Positions 35,801 to 43,984 of a DNA stretch of 64,000 bases are shown here, in pieces. The notes beneath the pieces are model-generated. The model saw nothing but the letters and a program-made list of their open reading frames with translations. It was not told where the DNA came from and ran no database searches. Location: positions 1 through 64,000 of the forward strand of contig CAVZMO010000022.1 in assembly GCA_963776195.1 (NCBI GenBank), given 5' to 3'. Each line of letters begins with the position of its first letter. The first letter of the stretch is position 1. Made by a program: the position numbers and the translations under genes. The stretch is from CAVZMO01 sp963776195 (GTDB lineage: Bacteria > Nitrospirota > Thermodesulfovibrionia > Thermodesulfovibrionales > SM23-35).

Positions 35801-37239
35801 TAGGTCATTTCTTTTCCTGACCGTGCCATTTCTTTCAAAGAGGTCTGAATTTCTTCCTCCGTAAAACCGAAGGCGATCTGTTTTCTGTTTATATCAGGCA
35901 TAGAAGCGGGAGCGTCAATTTTGTCTTCTCCTATTTTCAGGAGATATCCGTCTATCCATTCTCTATAGGGTTTCTGCACCGCTAGTTCTTCCAAAATGGT
36001 ATGAGTAAACCTCAAATTACCTTTTTTTGTATTTATTGAAAGGGTCTCTCCCGGACCTAATCTGCCTCTCTCTCTTATAGATTTGCCACCGAGATCTACC
36101 ATGCCCGTTTCCGATCCCAGAACAAGCATGCCGTCTTCTGTTATTGAATATCTGAGCGGCCTGAGGCCGTTTCTATCGAGATGGGCTCCTACGGTATCTC
36201 CATCTGAAAAGACAATCGCAGCCGGACCATCCCAGGGTTTCATAAGAAAGGACTGGTAAGCGAAAAAGGCCTCTACCTTACGATGAACTTCCTCGGTAAA
36301 ATCACAACACTCAAGAGCAGGGGGCACACACATATTAATGGCATGCTCGGGTGAAAAACCCGAAAGCATAAGAAGTTCCAATATCCTGTCCAGAGATGCC
36401 GAGTCGCTCTCCTCGAAAGATATTAAGGGAATTATTTTTTCTCCGTCCAGACCGGAGAGGGCCTGACGGATTTCGTGCTCAATGGAAACCATCCAGTTTC
36501 TGTTGCCCTGGATGGTGTTTATCTCACCATTATGCGCGAGAACTCTGAACGGTTGTGCGAGAGTCCATTCGGGAGAGGTATTCGTAGAAAACCTTTGATG
36601 GAAGACACAAAAGGCGGATTCCATATCTCCGTCGGTAAGGTCCGGATAAAAAAGGTCCAGATTTGTTGCAACCAGCATCCCTTTGTATATGATAGTTTTT
36701 GAGGACAGGGAAACAATATAAACGTTGTCACACTCCTTCTCGATGGTTCTTCTGGCGAGAAAGAGTATCGGTTCTTTGTTTTCAGAGTGAACATCTATTG
36801 TGTCAATAAGGAGCTGTCTTATCCGGGGCTTTGTCGACAGGGCCGATTTTCCCAGGGCATCTTCGTTCGTCGGGACATCTCTCCAGCCGACCGCCCTGAG
36901 ATCGAACCTTTCCAAGATAGTTTCAATCTCCCGTTCTCTATGATCACGCAGGAAAAATACGCCTACTGCAAGGTTATTGATATGAGAGATCTTAAAGCCG
37001 CATCGATCTATCTCCCTCAAAAAAAATCTCTCAGGCATCTGAAAGAGCACTCCGGCGCCGTCTCCGGTCTTGCCGTCAGCGCCTACCGCACCCCTGTGAG
37101 TGAGGTTCTTAACGGCTTCGATTCCCGATTTGATTACTTCGTAACTCTGCGCTCCTTTTACATTGCATACGAAGCCTACGCCGCAGGATCCGGAATGATG
37201 AGTATTGGATGCATTTGTCGGACAGGGTTTATTTATCAT
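32875..37239 (-). CDS. gltB: glutamate synthase large subunit
   Basis: A 1454-residue GOGAT alpha chain. A short propeptide precedes Cys19 in SCGVGF, which would become the N-terminal nucleophile of the glutaminase domain. Next come the central domain, the FMN-binding synthase domain (SGEGGEDPSRY, KPGEGG) and the 3Fe-4S ligands in CVMARQCHLNTC. The C-terminal beta-helix (GXGXG) domain ends the chain. It makes glutamate from glutamine and 2-oxoglutarate. No small subunit gltD is next to it, so the reductant-supplying partner is elsewhere or is ferredoxin. It lies downstream of ribD on the same strand, 161 bp away. Confidence 0.96.
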   Translation of the reverse strand: MINKPCPTNASNTHHSGSCGVGFVCNVKGAQSYEVIKSGIEAVKNLTHRGAVGADGKTGDGAGVLFQMPERFFLREIDRCGFKISHINNLAVGVFFLRDHREREIETILERFDLRAVGWRDVPTNEDALGKSALSTKPRIRQLLIDTIDVHSENKEPILFLARRTIEKECDNVYIVSLSSKTIIYKGMLVATNLDLFYPDLTDGDMESAFCVFHQRFSTNTSPEWTLAQPFRVLAHNGEINTIQGNRNWMVSIEHEIRQALSGLDGEKIIPLISFEESDSASLDRILELLMLSGFSPEHAINMCVPPALECCDFTEEVHRKVEAFFAYQSFLMKPWDGPAAIVFSDGDTVGAHLDRNGLRPLRYSITEDGMLVLGSETGMVDLGGKSIRERGRLGPGETLSINTKKGNLRFTHTILEELAVQKPYREWIDGYLLKIGEDKIDAPASMPDINRKQIAFGFTEEEIQTSLKEMARSGKEMTYSMGDDTPLPSLSEKPQLLFRYFRQRFSQVTNPPIDHIRERMVMSLRMNLGYKMNFLKETPEHARRLHLESPILFENHMKAIEGQNIFKVERIPITFSKAGRDPLLYRAVKNLQGRAIDSVKGGVQLIILSDSDISKEVVAIPSLLAVSASFKALQREGLSNRVSLIIETGEARDIHHMACLIGYNASAVYPYLAIQTIKELCDKKELQITYEKAVINYKKALEDGLLKVIAKMGISTLNSYYGAELFDTICLSRRFVEEYFKGTPVSLESDGLSEIEQSLLKKHAAAFESFEPILDYGGNVRYRKGEELHAWAPSSVIALRNFTKDTGYETYKTYSRTTNDQPSFIKQLLDYKKGVSLHIDEVEPVEGILQRFFSGAMSVGSLSPEAHGTIAEACNRLGIRSNSGEGGEDPSRYWTIKNSAIKQIASGRFGVTPAYIASARELEIKIAQGAKPGEGGLLPANKVTEYIASLRHCKPGIILISPPPHHDIYSIEDLAQLINDLKEANPKAKVCVKLVSETGVGTVAAGVAKAYGDIVQISGCEGGTGAAALSSIKNAGNYWEIGLAETQRVLMESGLRERIRLRVDGGLKTGRDVIIAALLGAEEFGFGTATMVALGCVMARQCHLNTCPTGIATQDKRLRERFKGRPEDVMAFFKALAREVREILSETGFKSLEEIIGRTDLLSIAPPGSHRTSRIILDRFFEKYPEKTRRTCTWERNNNPSSSMNDVLVNDLRPYIEDAEPVEKEYAIRNIDRSIPAGLNYHIALLYRDAGLPPDTIRLIFRGTAGQSFGAFNHKGLSLTLIGDANDYVAKGMFGGKIIIKPRDLRDSHKHVIMGNTVLYGATGGELYSAGRAGERFAVRNSGAVAVVEGTGHHLCEYMTRGTVVLLGETGYNIGAGMTGGTLYVYDENNTLEKRLNASYVRSHRLEDEDMEKLKYLLENHSRYTLSRRAGTILDGFDTLLRHFRKVIPLNEQ

Positions 37240-37400
37240 GTGTTCTAAGAGAATTATAGATAAATCTTAACTGAGATTAAAGGCTGTGAATTTTTTCCTC
37301 TGAGCATTACCTGTAAATTTATTGCCGGAAGCGGTCTTCACAAACGGGAGATATTTAGACTGCGTAGGGGAGACAAGAACACTTTTCCGGGAGGTGAAAT

Positions 37401-38471
37401 CTATCTCAGATACCCTTGAATCAGAAAATCTTCGCCAATCCTTTTTATACTGATGTCTTTTAGCCTGTAAGCCTCTTCGAGTTTTTTGAAATTTTTTCCG
37501 CCGATTGCGGAAAAGGACTCTCTTCCCCCGATGATAATCGGCGCAATAAAAAACATTATCTTATCGACAATCCCGTCTTCGAGCGCGTGGGCATTTAACG
37601 AAGAGCCCCCTTCTATGAGCAATGACGCAATCTCCATTTCCCCAAGTTTTTTCATCAGACGGTCAAGGTCAAGCTTCTCTTTATAAAAAATTATCTTAAT
37701 ACCCGCTTGTTCGAGACGAAATGCTTTGGAGTTTTTAACGCGGGTGACAATTATCGTCTCGGGCGGAATTCTGAGGACATTTGCATTGAGGGGCACTTCA
37801 AGCCTGGGGTCAATAATGATTCTTGCCGGGTTCTTACCGGCCTTTATCCTCGCTGTAAGCTGCGGGTCATCGGCTTTAATCGTACCTATCGCAGTCATTA
37901 CGGCATCGGCGTTGCTCCGCAAGCGATGGACCAATGCCCTTGCTTTTTCACCGGTAATCCATTTTGACTGACCTTCCGGGGTTGCTATCTTCCCGTCGAG
38001 GGTCATAGCGGTCTTGAGAATAACAAAGGGTTTTCCGGTGCCTATATATTTAGTATAGGCCTCATTCAGTCTTTTTGCCTCATCTTCAAGAACTCCCGAT
38101 ACCACTTCTATGCCGGCCTTTTGGAGTTCGATAACGCCTTTGCCGGAGACCTTCGGGTTTGGGTCTTTCATAGCAATGATCACTTTTTTTATGCCGGCAT
38201 TGATGATAGCCTTTGTGCAAGGAGGAGTCCTTTTTTCGGTATGGCAGCATGGTTCAAGATTTGCATACAATGTTGAACCCCGTGCTTTTTCGCCTGCCTG
38301 TTCAAGGGCAAGGGCCTCGGCGTGAGGGGTTCCGGGTCTTCTATGAAAATCTTCCGATATGATCTTCCCATTCTTGACGATTACAGCCCCGACCATCGGA
38401 TTAGGGCTCGTCATGCCCCGTGCTTTTTCTGCGAGCCTGAGAGTCCGCTTTATATAAAGCTCGTCATTCAT
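37401..38471 (-). CDS. ribD: bifunctional riboflavin deaminase/reductase RibD
   Basis: A 356-residue two-domain enzyme. The N-terminal deaminase has the zinc site H50-A-E52 and P-C75...P-P-C85. The C-terminal reductase half (from about residue 150) has VILKTAMTLDGKIA and a GGSSLNAHAL block. It performs the second and third steps of riboflavin synthesis, deaminating and reducing the pyrimidine intermediate. No other rib gene is adjacent. It diverges from the DUF948 gene. Confidence 0.95.
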   Translation of the reverse strand: MNDELYIKRTLRLAEKARGMTSPNPMVGAVIVKNGKIISEDFHRRPGTPHAEALALEQAGEKARGSTLYANLEPCCHTEKRTPPCTKAIINAGIKKVIIAMKDPNPKVSGKGVIELQKAGIEVVSGVLEDEAKRLNEAYTKYIGTGKPFVILKTAMTLDGKIATPEGQSKWITGEKARALVHRLRSNADAVMTAIGTIKADDPQLTARIKAGKNPARIIIDPRLEVPLNANVLRIPPETIIVTRVKNSKAFRLEQAGIKIIFYKEKLDLDRLMKKLGEMEIASLLIEGGSSLNAHALEDGIVDKIMFFIAPIIIGGRESFSAIGGKNFKKLEEAYRLKDISIKRIGEDFLIQGYLR

Positions 38472-38544
38472 GGATATTTAGAATACCATAAAAACTATTT
38501 GAATTCTGGGCAATATTCCCCTTCTAACTCCCTATTTAATCTGG

Positions 38545-38550
38545 TATAAT
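38545..38550 (+). promoter_or_regulatory. -10 box next to DUF948 start, probable leaderless mRNA
   Basis: A perfect TATAAT ends 6 nt before the ATG at 38557 and no Shine-Dalgarno is present, so transcription likely starts at or beside the start codon. The -35 is weak (TTCTAA at 38522-38527). Confidence 0.5.
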
Positions 38551-38556
38551 ATTTTT

Positions 38557-38949
38557 ATGGGGAACCAGATATGGTTGACATTGATAGGAATTGCGATCGT
38601 TATAACGGCCGGGTTTGTTATATCGCTGATTATAGAACTGAAGAAAACAGTCCGTTCACTCAATGAGTTCTTGCAGACAACGGAAGCGTCGATTCAACCG
38701 ACCCTTGAGGAATTGCAGCTGACACTCAAGAGTTTAAGAAATATCTCTGAAAACCTCAATGAAGTGACGGACGATATGAAGACTTTATCGGGGTCGGTCA
38801 GAGATGTGGGATTAACTATAAAGCATGTGACCGGCGTAGTCGAGGATATTACATCGTCGGTTGCCGTAAAAGCTGCCGGAACAAAGGCCGGGATAAAAAC
38901 AGGCCTGATGGTTTTATTGAATAATCTTTTTTTAAAAAAGGGAGGCTGA
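38557..38949 (+). CDS. DUF948 membrane-anchored coiled-coil protein
   Basis: A 130-residue protein. One N-terminal membrane helix (about 5-27) is followed by a long heptad-rich region, LKKTVRSLNEFLQTTEASIQ and onward, matching the DUF948 family. A small C-terminal hydrophobic segment (GLMVLLNNLF) is present. It is followed after 2 bp by a YtxH-like gene, a frequent pairing. Function is unknown in the family; an envelope-linked scaffold is plausible. Confidence 0.8.
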   Translation: MGNQIWLTLIGIAIVITAGFVISLIIELKKTVRSLNEFLQTTEASIQPTLEELQLTLKSLRNISENLNEVTDDMKTLSGSVRDVGLTIKHVTGVVEDITSSVAVKAAGTKAGIKTGLMVLLNNLFLKKGG

Positions 38950-38951
38950 CA

Positions 38952-39275
38952 ATGAGGGAAGAAGAATGCGGATACAGCTCGGGAAGCATATTCCTTTCGT
39001 TTTTACTGGGAGGCTTAGTAGGTGCAGGTTTTGCCCTGCTTCTGGCGCCCCAGTCCGGTCGTGAAACGAGACAGAAGATAAAAGACCTGACAGATGACGT
39101 AAAGGAGAAGGCCGTGGGTTATGTCGGGGATGTGAAAGAGAAAATAACAGGCGGAATTGATAAGGGCAAGGAATTCTACGAAGAAAAGAAGTCTATTATA
39201 ACAACTGCTATTGAGGCCGGCAAAGAGGCTTATGAGAAAGAAAAAGAGAGGTTGACTAAAGAACCGAATGCATGA
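38952..39275 (+). CDS. YtxH-like protein
   Basis: A 107-residue protein with an N-terminal membrane helix (about 12-30) containing the family pattern GGLVGAGFALLLAPQSGRETR, followed by a charged amphipathic helix rich in Lys and Glu. YtxH proteins are often stress-linked; function is uncertain. It starts 2 bp after DUF948 and its last 8 bp overlap hypA, so the hyp genes may be read from the leaderless DUF948 promoter. Confidence 0.8.
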   Translation: MREEECGYSSGSIFLSFLLGGLVGAGFALLLAPQSGRETRQKIKDLTDDVKEKAVGYVGDVKEKITGGIDKGKEFYEEKKSIITTAIEAGKEAYEKEKERLTKEPNA

Positions 39276-39612
39276 GGTTTCGATCGCCCAGGGTATGCTT
39301 GATATTGCTATAGACAACTGTACGAAACAAGGCTATACGGGCATTGATTCAATAAAGGTTAAGATAGGCAAGGCTTCAGGAATCGTGCCGGACTCACTGC
39401 AATTTGCTTTTGAGGCGCTAAAACCCGGGACTATCGCTGAGAAGGCGGTCCTGACCATAGAGGAAATCCCCGTCGGTGGTTTTTGCAAGAAGTGCAATAA
39501 GAATTTTACTGTAGAAGAGGCTTATGTGATATCATGCCCGATGTGCGGCGATACATCATTCAGTGTTGAGACGGGACGGGAATTAAATATCGATGAGATG
39601 GAGGTAAGTTGA
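39268..39612 (+). CDS. hypA: hydrogenase nickel-insertion protein HypA
   Basis: A 114-residue HypA. The N-terminus MHEVSIAQ gives the conserved Ni-binding His2-Glu3, and the zinc site is C73/C76 and C90/C93. It hands nickel to the hydrogenase large subunit with HypB. Its start overlaps the ytxH gene by 8 bp and hypB follows with no gap. Confidence 0.95.
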   Translation: MHEVSIAQGMLDIAIDNCTKQGYTGIDSIKVKIGKASGIVPDSLQFAFEALKPGTIAEKAVLTIEEIPVGGFCKKCNKNFTVEEAYVISCPMCGDTSFSVETGRELNIDEMEVS

Positions 39613-40257
39613 GTGAAGGTTAAGGTTGTGACCAATATCTTAGAGGCGAATGACAGGATTGCCGCTGAGAATAAAAAGATATTCGATGAAGCCGAGGTTT
39701 ATGTGATGAATATCATGAGCGGGCCCGGGGCGGGCAAAACATCGCTGTTGGAGAGAACCATCAAAGAGTTCAGCGGCAGAATAAAGATCGGCGTAATAGA
39801 AGGCGATATCGCAGGTTCCGATGATGCAGAGAGGATCGAAAAACTCGGCGTACCCGTTATCCAGATCAATACCGGCGGCGGCTGTCATCTCGATGCAAAC
39901 ATGATCAGGGAAGTGACGGATGATCTGCCCCTGAAAGACCTTGACCTGCTTATCATAGAAAATGTGGGTAATCTCGTCTGTCCGGCTGAATTCAAGCTCG
40001 GCGAGGATATGAAAGTTATGCTCCTTAGTATTGCCGAAGGTCATGATAAGCCCCTGAAGTATCCCCTCATGTTCCAGGAATCATCGGCTCTGATACTGAA
40101 CAAGATCGATCTCCTGCCCTATACCAATGTAGATCTGGAAAAGATTAGGAAGGACTCCCTGTCCCTCAACCCTAATCTGAAAATATTCGAGGTTTCATGT
40201 AAGACAGGTGAGGGGATAAAGGATTGGACGGACTGGGTGGAGTCGATCGTGAAGTAG
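39613..40257 (+). CDS. hypB: hydrogenase nickel-incorporation GTPase HypB
   Basis: A 214-residue HypB-type GTPase. P-loop GPGAGKTS is at 37-44, the metal-binding GGGCHLD block at about 96-102, and the NKID motif near residue 164. There is no histidine-rich N-terminal store, so this is the simple form that relies on HypA and other chaperones for nickel. It starts with GTG directly after hypA's stop. It energises nickel insertion by GTP hydrolysis. Confidence 0.95.
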   Translation: MKVKVVTNILEANDRIAAENKKIFDEAEVYVMNIMSGPGAGKTSLLERTIKEFSGRIKIGVIEGDIAGSDDAERIEKLGVPVIQINTGGGCHLDANMIREVTDDLPLKDLDLLIIENVGNLVCPAEFKLGEDMKVMLLSIAEGHDKPLKYPLMFQESSALILNKIDLLPYTNVDLEKIRKDSLSLNPNLKIFEVSCKTGEGIKDWTDWVESIVK

Positions 40258-40261
40258 TTGA

Positions 40262-40414
40262 AAGATGCAGATATTGTTCAAAAAATTACTTAACTTGCTG
40301 TGGTATTGAAAGCATCTTTATTCGTCAAATCCATAAAAGCATTCCACGAAACCATCGGTTCGAGGTACATTGAGGTGTCAATCAATGAATTTTTTTCTCA
40401 ACACCTGCATTTTT
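40262..40414 (+). repeat. hairpin-forming intergenic element A (shared with 44650-44798)
   Basis: This 150-bp element fills the gap between hypB and hypF. Its ends pair: TGCAGATATTG (from 40266) with CAACACCTGCA (to 40409), then AAAAAATT with AATTTTTT further in. It aligns base for base with the element before hypE, sharing the outer arms, the TCTTTATT(C/T)GT core and AGGTACATT. It is not coding. It could be a structured RNA, a folded mobile remnant or a processing site. Confidence 0.7.
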
Positions 40415-40485
40415 ATTTGAGACAATTCACCTGTGAAAATTTAATCAATGGAACCTACCAGATTTAAGATATAGTCAAAGGCATT

Positions 40486-42849
40486 GTGCAGGGAGTCGGG
40501 TTCCGGCCTTTCGTTTATAACCTCGCAAAATCGTTGCAGCTCAAAGGCTACGTTAATAACTCCTCTCAAGGAGTGACAATCGAAATAGAAGGTGACAAGG
40601 GTGAAACCTTCATCGACAGGCTGACCATGGAAGCGCCTCCGCTCTCTCAGATAATGAGTGTCGATGTAATACCCATGCCTTATCACGGGTACAGTGATTT
40701 TCTGATTATGGAGAGTGAAGACGAAGGGAGTTTTACTCTCGTTTCTGCCGATGTCTCTGTATGTGAAGACTGTTTTGGAGAAATGCTGAATGAGAATGAC
40801 AGGCGTTACCTCTATCCTTTCATAAACTGTACAAACTGCGGGCCGAGATATACCATAACGAAGTCCGTTCCCTATGACAGGCCGAATACGACAATGTCGG
40901 TGTTTAAGATGTGTCCTGATTGTAAAAAGGAATACTATAATCCGGAAGACAGGAGATTCCATGCCCAGCCGAACGCATGCCCCGTGTGCGGACCGCAGGT
41001 GCAGCTAAAAGTTAAAAGTGAAAAATTAAAAGTTAAGGGAAAAGAAAATCCGATAAGAGAGACTATTAGACTTTTTAAAGAAGGAAAGATCTTAGCTGTT
41101 AAGGGCTTGGGCGGATTCCATATAGCATGTGATGCGACGAATAAAGAGGCTGTGCAGAGATTAAGGGAAAAAAAGAGGAGGAGTAATAAGCCCTTTGCCC
41201 TTATGTCTCCTGATATCGAAACGATAAAAAAATTCTGCGAGGTGTCTCGAGAAGAAGAGGCCGTCCTGACTTCCAATAAACGTCCGATCGTTCTCTTAAA
41301 GAAAAAACAGAACAATCTCCCCGATGCCGTCTCTCCCAACAATCCGTGCATCGGCTTTATGCTCCCGTATACGCCGTTGCATTATCTGTTGTTTCATTAC
41401 CCTGCAGATCAGAAGAATCGCAGGCTGAAGCCTGCGGCTACATCTGTAAATCCATCCTTCGTCCCTCATCCTTCATCCCTCACTCACAATTTCGATGCCC
41501 TTGTGATGACGAGCGGGAATATTTCGGAAGAGCCCATTGTCATCGATAACGAAGAGGCTATCTCCAAACTCTCAGGTATTGCCGATGCATTTCTTATCCA
41601 TAACAGGGATATCTTCATGCGGGTCGATGACTCAGTCACGCGGGTGCTTAGCCAAGAGGTGAGGGTCAACAGTGGAAAATCGGCCCCCTCTGCTTTCTTT
41701 ATCCGCCGTTCAAGGGGATATGTGCCCGATCCGGTCCCCCTTCACGATGATGGCCCTGAGGTCCTCGGATGTGGTGCAGATCTGAAGAATGTATTCACCC
41801 TCACAAAGGGAAGCTTTGCCATACCGAGCCAGCACATAGGCGATATGGAAAACTATGAAACCTTAATGTTTTTCGAAGAGAGTCTCAGGAACCTGAAAGA
41901 GGTTTACAGGGTAAAACCTGAAGCCCTTGCATACGACCTTCATCCGATGTACTTGTCCACACAGTGGGCATTAAGACAGGAAGGCATAAGAAAGATCAGT
42001 ATTCAGCACCATTATGCCCATGTTGCGTCTGTGATGGCCGAGAAGGGGATTAAAGATGACGTGATAGGCGTTTCTTTTGATGGGACCGGCTACGGCACAG
42101 ACGGAAATCTCTGGGGCGGGGAATTTTTAATTGCCGGCATAAAAGGATTTAGGAGGGCGGGACATTTTAGGTACATTCCTCTCCCGGGTGGGGAAGTCGC
42201 GGTAAAGGAGCCGTGGAGGATTGCTGTGAGCTATATCAAGGACGTTGCCGGAAGTGACGCAAAGACCTATCTCAAGTCCATCGGCTTTCTCGATAGGTAC
42301 GGATATGATCGTATCCGGGATATTTTAAAGATCACTGATAAAAGACAATTTTCACCGTTGTCCTCAGGCGCCGGAAGACTGTTTGACGGGATTTCCGCAA
42401 TGATAGGTGTACGCGATAATAATACGTTCGAAGGTGAGGCCGCAATCGCGCTGGAGGCCGCAACAAGACCTGACGTCATTGAAGATTATCCTGTAAATAT
42501 AAAATTCAAAGAGACGATGGAGATCGATTTCTCTCATACTGTCTTAAGAATCATAGAGGATTTGGAAAAAGGTGAAGAAAAAGGATTCATTGCATCGAAA
42601 TTCCATAATACAGTTGTTGCGGCTATTGTGAGGGTTGCGGAGAAACTCGCCTCCCTGCATTCTATAGAAGACGTTGTCTTATGCGGCGGAGTTTTTCAAA
42701 ATATGTATCTGCTGGAAAAGACCGTTGATGGGTTACAATCGAGAGGTCTTAAAGTTCATATCCATGATAAAGTTCCGACGAATGACGCTGGCATATCCCT
42801 CGGCCAGGCATATATAATAAGAGAAAGGATAAAGGCGGGAATAGAATGA
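40486..42849 (+). CDS. hypF: carbamoyltransferase HypF (N-terminal frameshift, repeat insertions)
   Basis: A 787-residue HypF that makes the cyanide ligand of [NiFe] hydrogenases. It has the acylphosphatase domain (QGVGFRPFVY, first residues), the zinc-finger region with paired CxxC motifs (CEDCFGEM, CTNCGPRYT, CPDCKKEYY, CPVCGP), a YrdC-like domain and a C-terminal Kae1-like domain (YAHVASVMAE, HNTVVAAIV). The true N-terminus is probably out of frame: ATG at 40448 opens MEPTRFKI, and one missing base near 40468 separates it from IVKGIVQGV. The frame thus starts at GTG 40486 and lacks about 13 residues. Two low-complexity in-frame stretches (near 41005-41040 and 41413-41490) look like inserted repeats. 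Confidence 0.9.
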   Translation: MQGVGFRPFVYNLAKSLQLKGYVNNSSQGVTIEIEGDKGETFIDRLTMEAPPLSQIMSVDVIPMPYHGYSDFLIMESEDEGSFTLVSADVSVCEDCFGEMLNENDRRYLYPFINCTNCGPRYTITKSVPYDRPNTTMSVFKMCPDCKKEYYNPEDRRFHAQPNACPVCGPQVQLKVKSEKLKVKGKENPIRETIRLFKEGKILAVKGLGGFHIACDATNKEAVQRLREKKRRSNKPFALMSPDIETIKKFCEVSREEEAVLTSNKRPIVLLKKKQNNLPDAVSPNNPCIGFMLPYTPLHYLLFHYPADQKNRRLKPAATSVNPSFVPHPSSLTHNFDALVMTSGNISEEPIVIDNEEAISKLSGIADAFLIHNRDIFMRVDDSVTRVLSQEVRVNSGKSAPSAFFIRRSRGYVPDPVPLHDDGPEVLGCGADLKNVFTLTKGSFAIPSQHIGDMENYETLMFFEESLRNLKEVYRVKPEALAYDLHPMYLSTQWALRQEGIRKISIQHHYAHVASVMAEKGIKDDVIGVSFDGTGYGTDGNLWGGEFLIAGIKGFRRAGHFRYIPLPGGEVAVKEPWRIAVSYIKDVAGSDAKTYLKSIGFLDRYGYDRIRDILKITDKRQFSPLSSGAGRLFDGISAMIGVRDNNTFEGEAAIALEAATRPDVIEDYPVNIKFKETMEIDFSHTVLRIIEDLEKGEEKGFIASKFHNTVVAAIVRVAEKLASLHSIEDVVLCGGVFQNMYLLEKTVDGLQSRGLKVHIHDKVPTNDAGISLGQAYIIRERIKAGIE
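41419..41441. repeat. dispersed palindromic repeat inside hypF
   Basis: A 23-bp sequence with a GCAGGCT...AGCCTGC palindrome, identical to 59380-59402 and nearly the same as 59209-59231, both intergenic. Here it is translated in frame as part of an insertion around residues 312-340 of HypF that includes the tract RRLKPAATS. Confidence 0.85.
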
Positions 42850-42915
42850 AATTGATGGAGACTCGTGGAGACTCAGGGTTAGATTGATGAAAATAGTGAC
42901 TGAGAGGAGTAAACG

Positions 42916-43983
42916 ATGAAAAACTTACCCGAGAAAATCAGAGACCTGATGGGTTCTATCGGAAGACCGATAAAATTTATGGAAGTCTGCGGCACACATA
43001 CGGTAGCGATATTCCGGCACGGCATAAGGGATGTTATTCCTAAAGAGATCAGCCTTTTGAGCGGTCCCGGATGCCCCGTGTGCGTTACACCGATAAAGGA
43101 TGTGGATGCTGCCATAGCGATTGCGAGACGGGACGACTGTCTCCTCTCTACGTTCGGTGATATGATGAGGGTGCCCGGGAGCAAGCAGTCTCTCTTTCAT
43201 GCCCAGGCGGAGGGCGCTCATATCCGCATCGTCTATTCACCGATGGACGCGTTGAAACTCGCGGTGGAAAATAAAGACAAGAACGTCGTATTCTTCGCAA
43301 CAGGCTTTGAAACAACCTCGCCATCCATCGCCGGGACCCTTTCTGAGGCCGAAAGGTTAGGGATCGATAATTTTTATATTTATTCCGCACACAAGACAGT
43401 CCCGCCCGCCCTGAAGGTCCTTTTGGATTCTCCTGATTTAAAGATCGATGGGTTTATCCTCCCGGGACATGTGACCGTCATAATAGGTACGCAGCCCTAT
43501 GAGTTTATCGCAGCAGATTACAAAATACCGGCGGTAGTAACAGGATTTGAGGCGGAAGATATCCTTCAGGCTATCGCGATGCTTTTAGAACAGATAGCAT
43601 CAGGCAGGTCGGAAATCGAGATTCAGTATACGAGGGTTGTTAAACGGGAAGGCAACCAAAAGGCGATGGCATTGATCCATGCCTATTTTGAGCCCTGTGA
43701 CGCAAACTGGAGGGGCATTGGCGTAATACCCGGGAGCGGGCTCAAATTAAGAGATACTGTCAGCCGTTATGATGTTAGCAGGGTATTCAATCTCGAAATA
43801 CCCGACGGCCAGGAGCCGAAAGGTTGCCAGTGCGGTCAGGTCCTGAGGGGTATAAAAATACCGACTGATTGCCGTTTATTCGGCAAGGCGTGTACACCTG
43901 AACACCCTGTAGGCGCTTGTATGGTCAGCACGGAAGGAAGCTGTGCGGCATACTATAAGTATTCGGGAGTGATCAAGGCATAA
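42916..43983 (+). CDS. hypD: hydrogenase formation protein HypD
   Basis: A 355-residue HypD, the Fe-S scaffold where the Fe(CN)2CO group is assembled with HypC. It has EVCGTHT (Cys25), PGCPVCVT and GFETTSP blocks, and the C-terminal cluster ligands in GCQCGQVL and the ACTPEHPVGACMVSTEGSCAAY stretch. GAGGAG precedes the ATG. The 66-bp gap from hypF holds no hypC, although hypC usually sits in this place. Confidence 0.96.
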   Translation: MKNLPEKIRDLMGSIGRPIKFMEVCGTHTVAIFRHGIRDVIPKEISLLSGPGCPVCVTPIKDVDAAIAIARRDDCLLSTFGDMMRVPGSKQSLFHAQAEGAHIRIVYSPMDALKLAVENKDKNVVFFATGFETTSPSIAGTLSEAERLGIDNFYIYSAHKTVPPALKVLLDSPDLKIDGFILPGHVTVIIGTQPYEFIAADYKIPAVVTGFEAEDILQAIAMLLEQIASGRSEIEIQYTRVVKREGNQKAMALIHAYFEPCDANWRGIGVIPGSGLKLRDTVSRYDVSRVFNLEIPDGQEPKGCQCGQVLRGIKIPTDCRLFGKACTPEHPVGACMVSTEGSCAAYYKYSGVIKA

Positions 43984-43984
43984 T

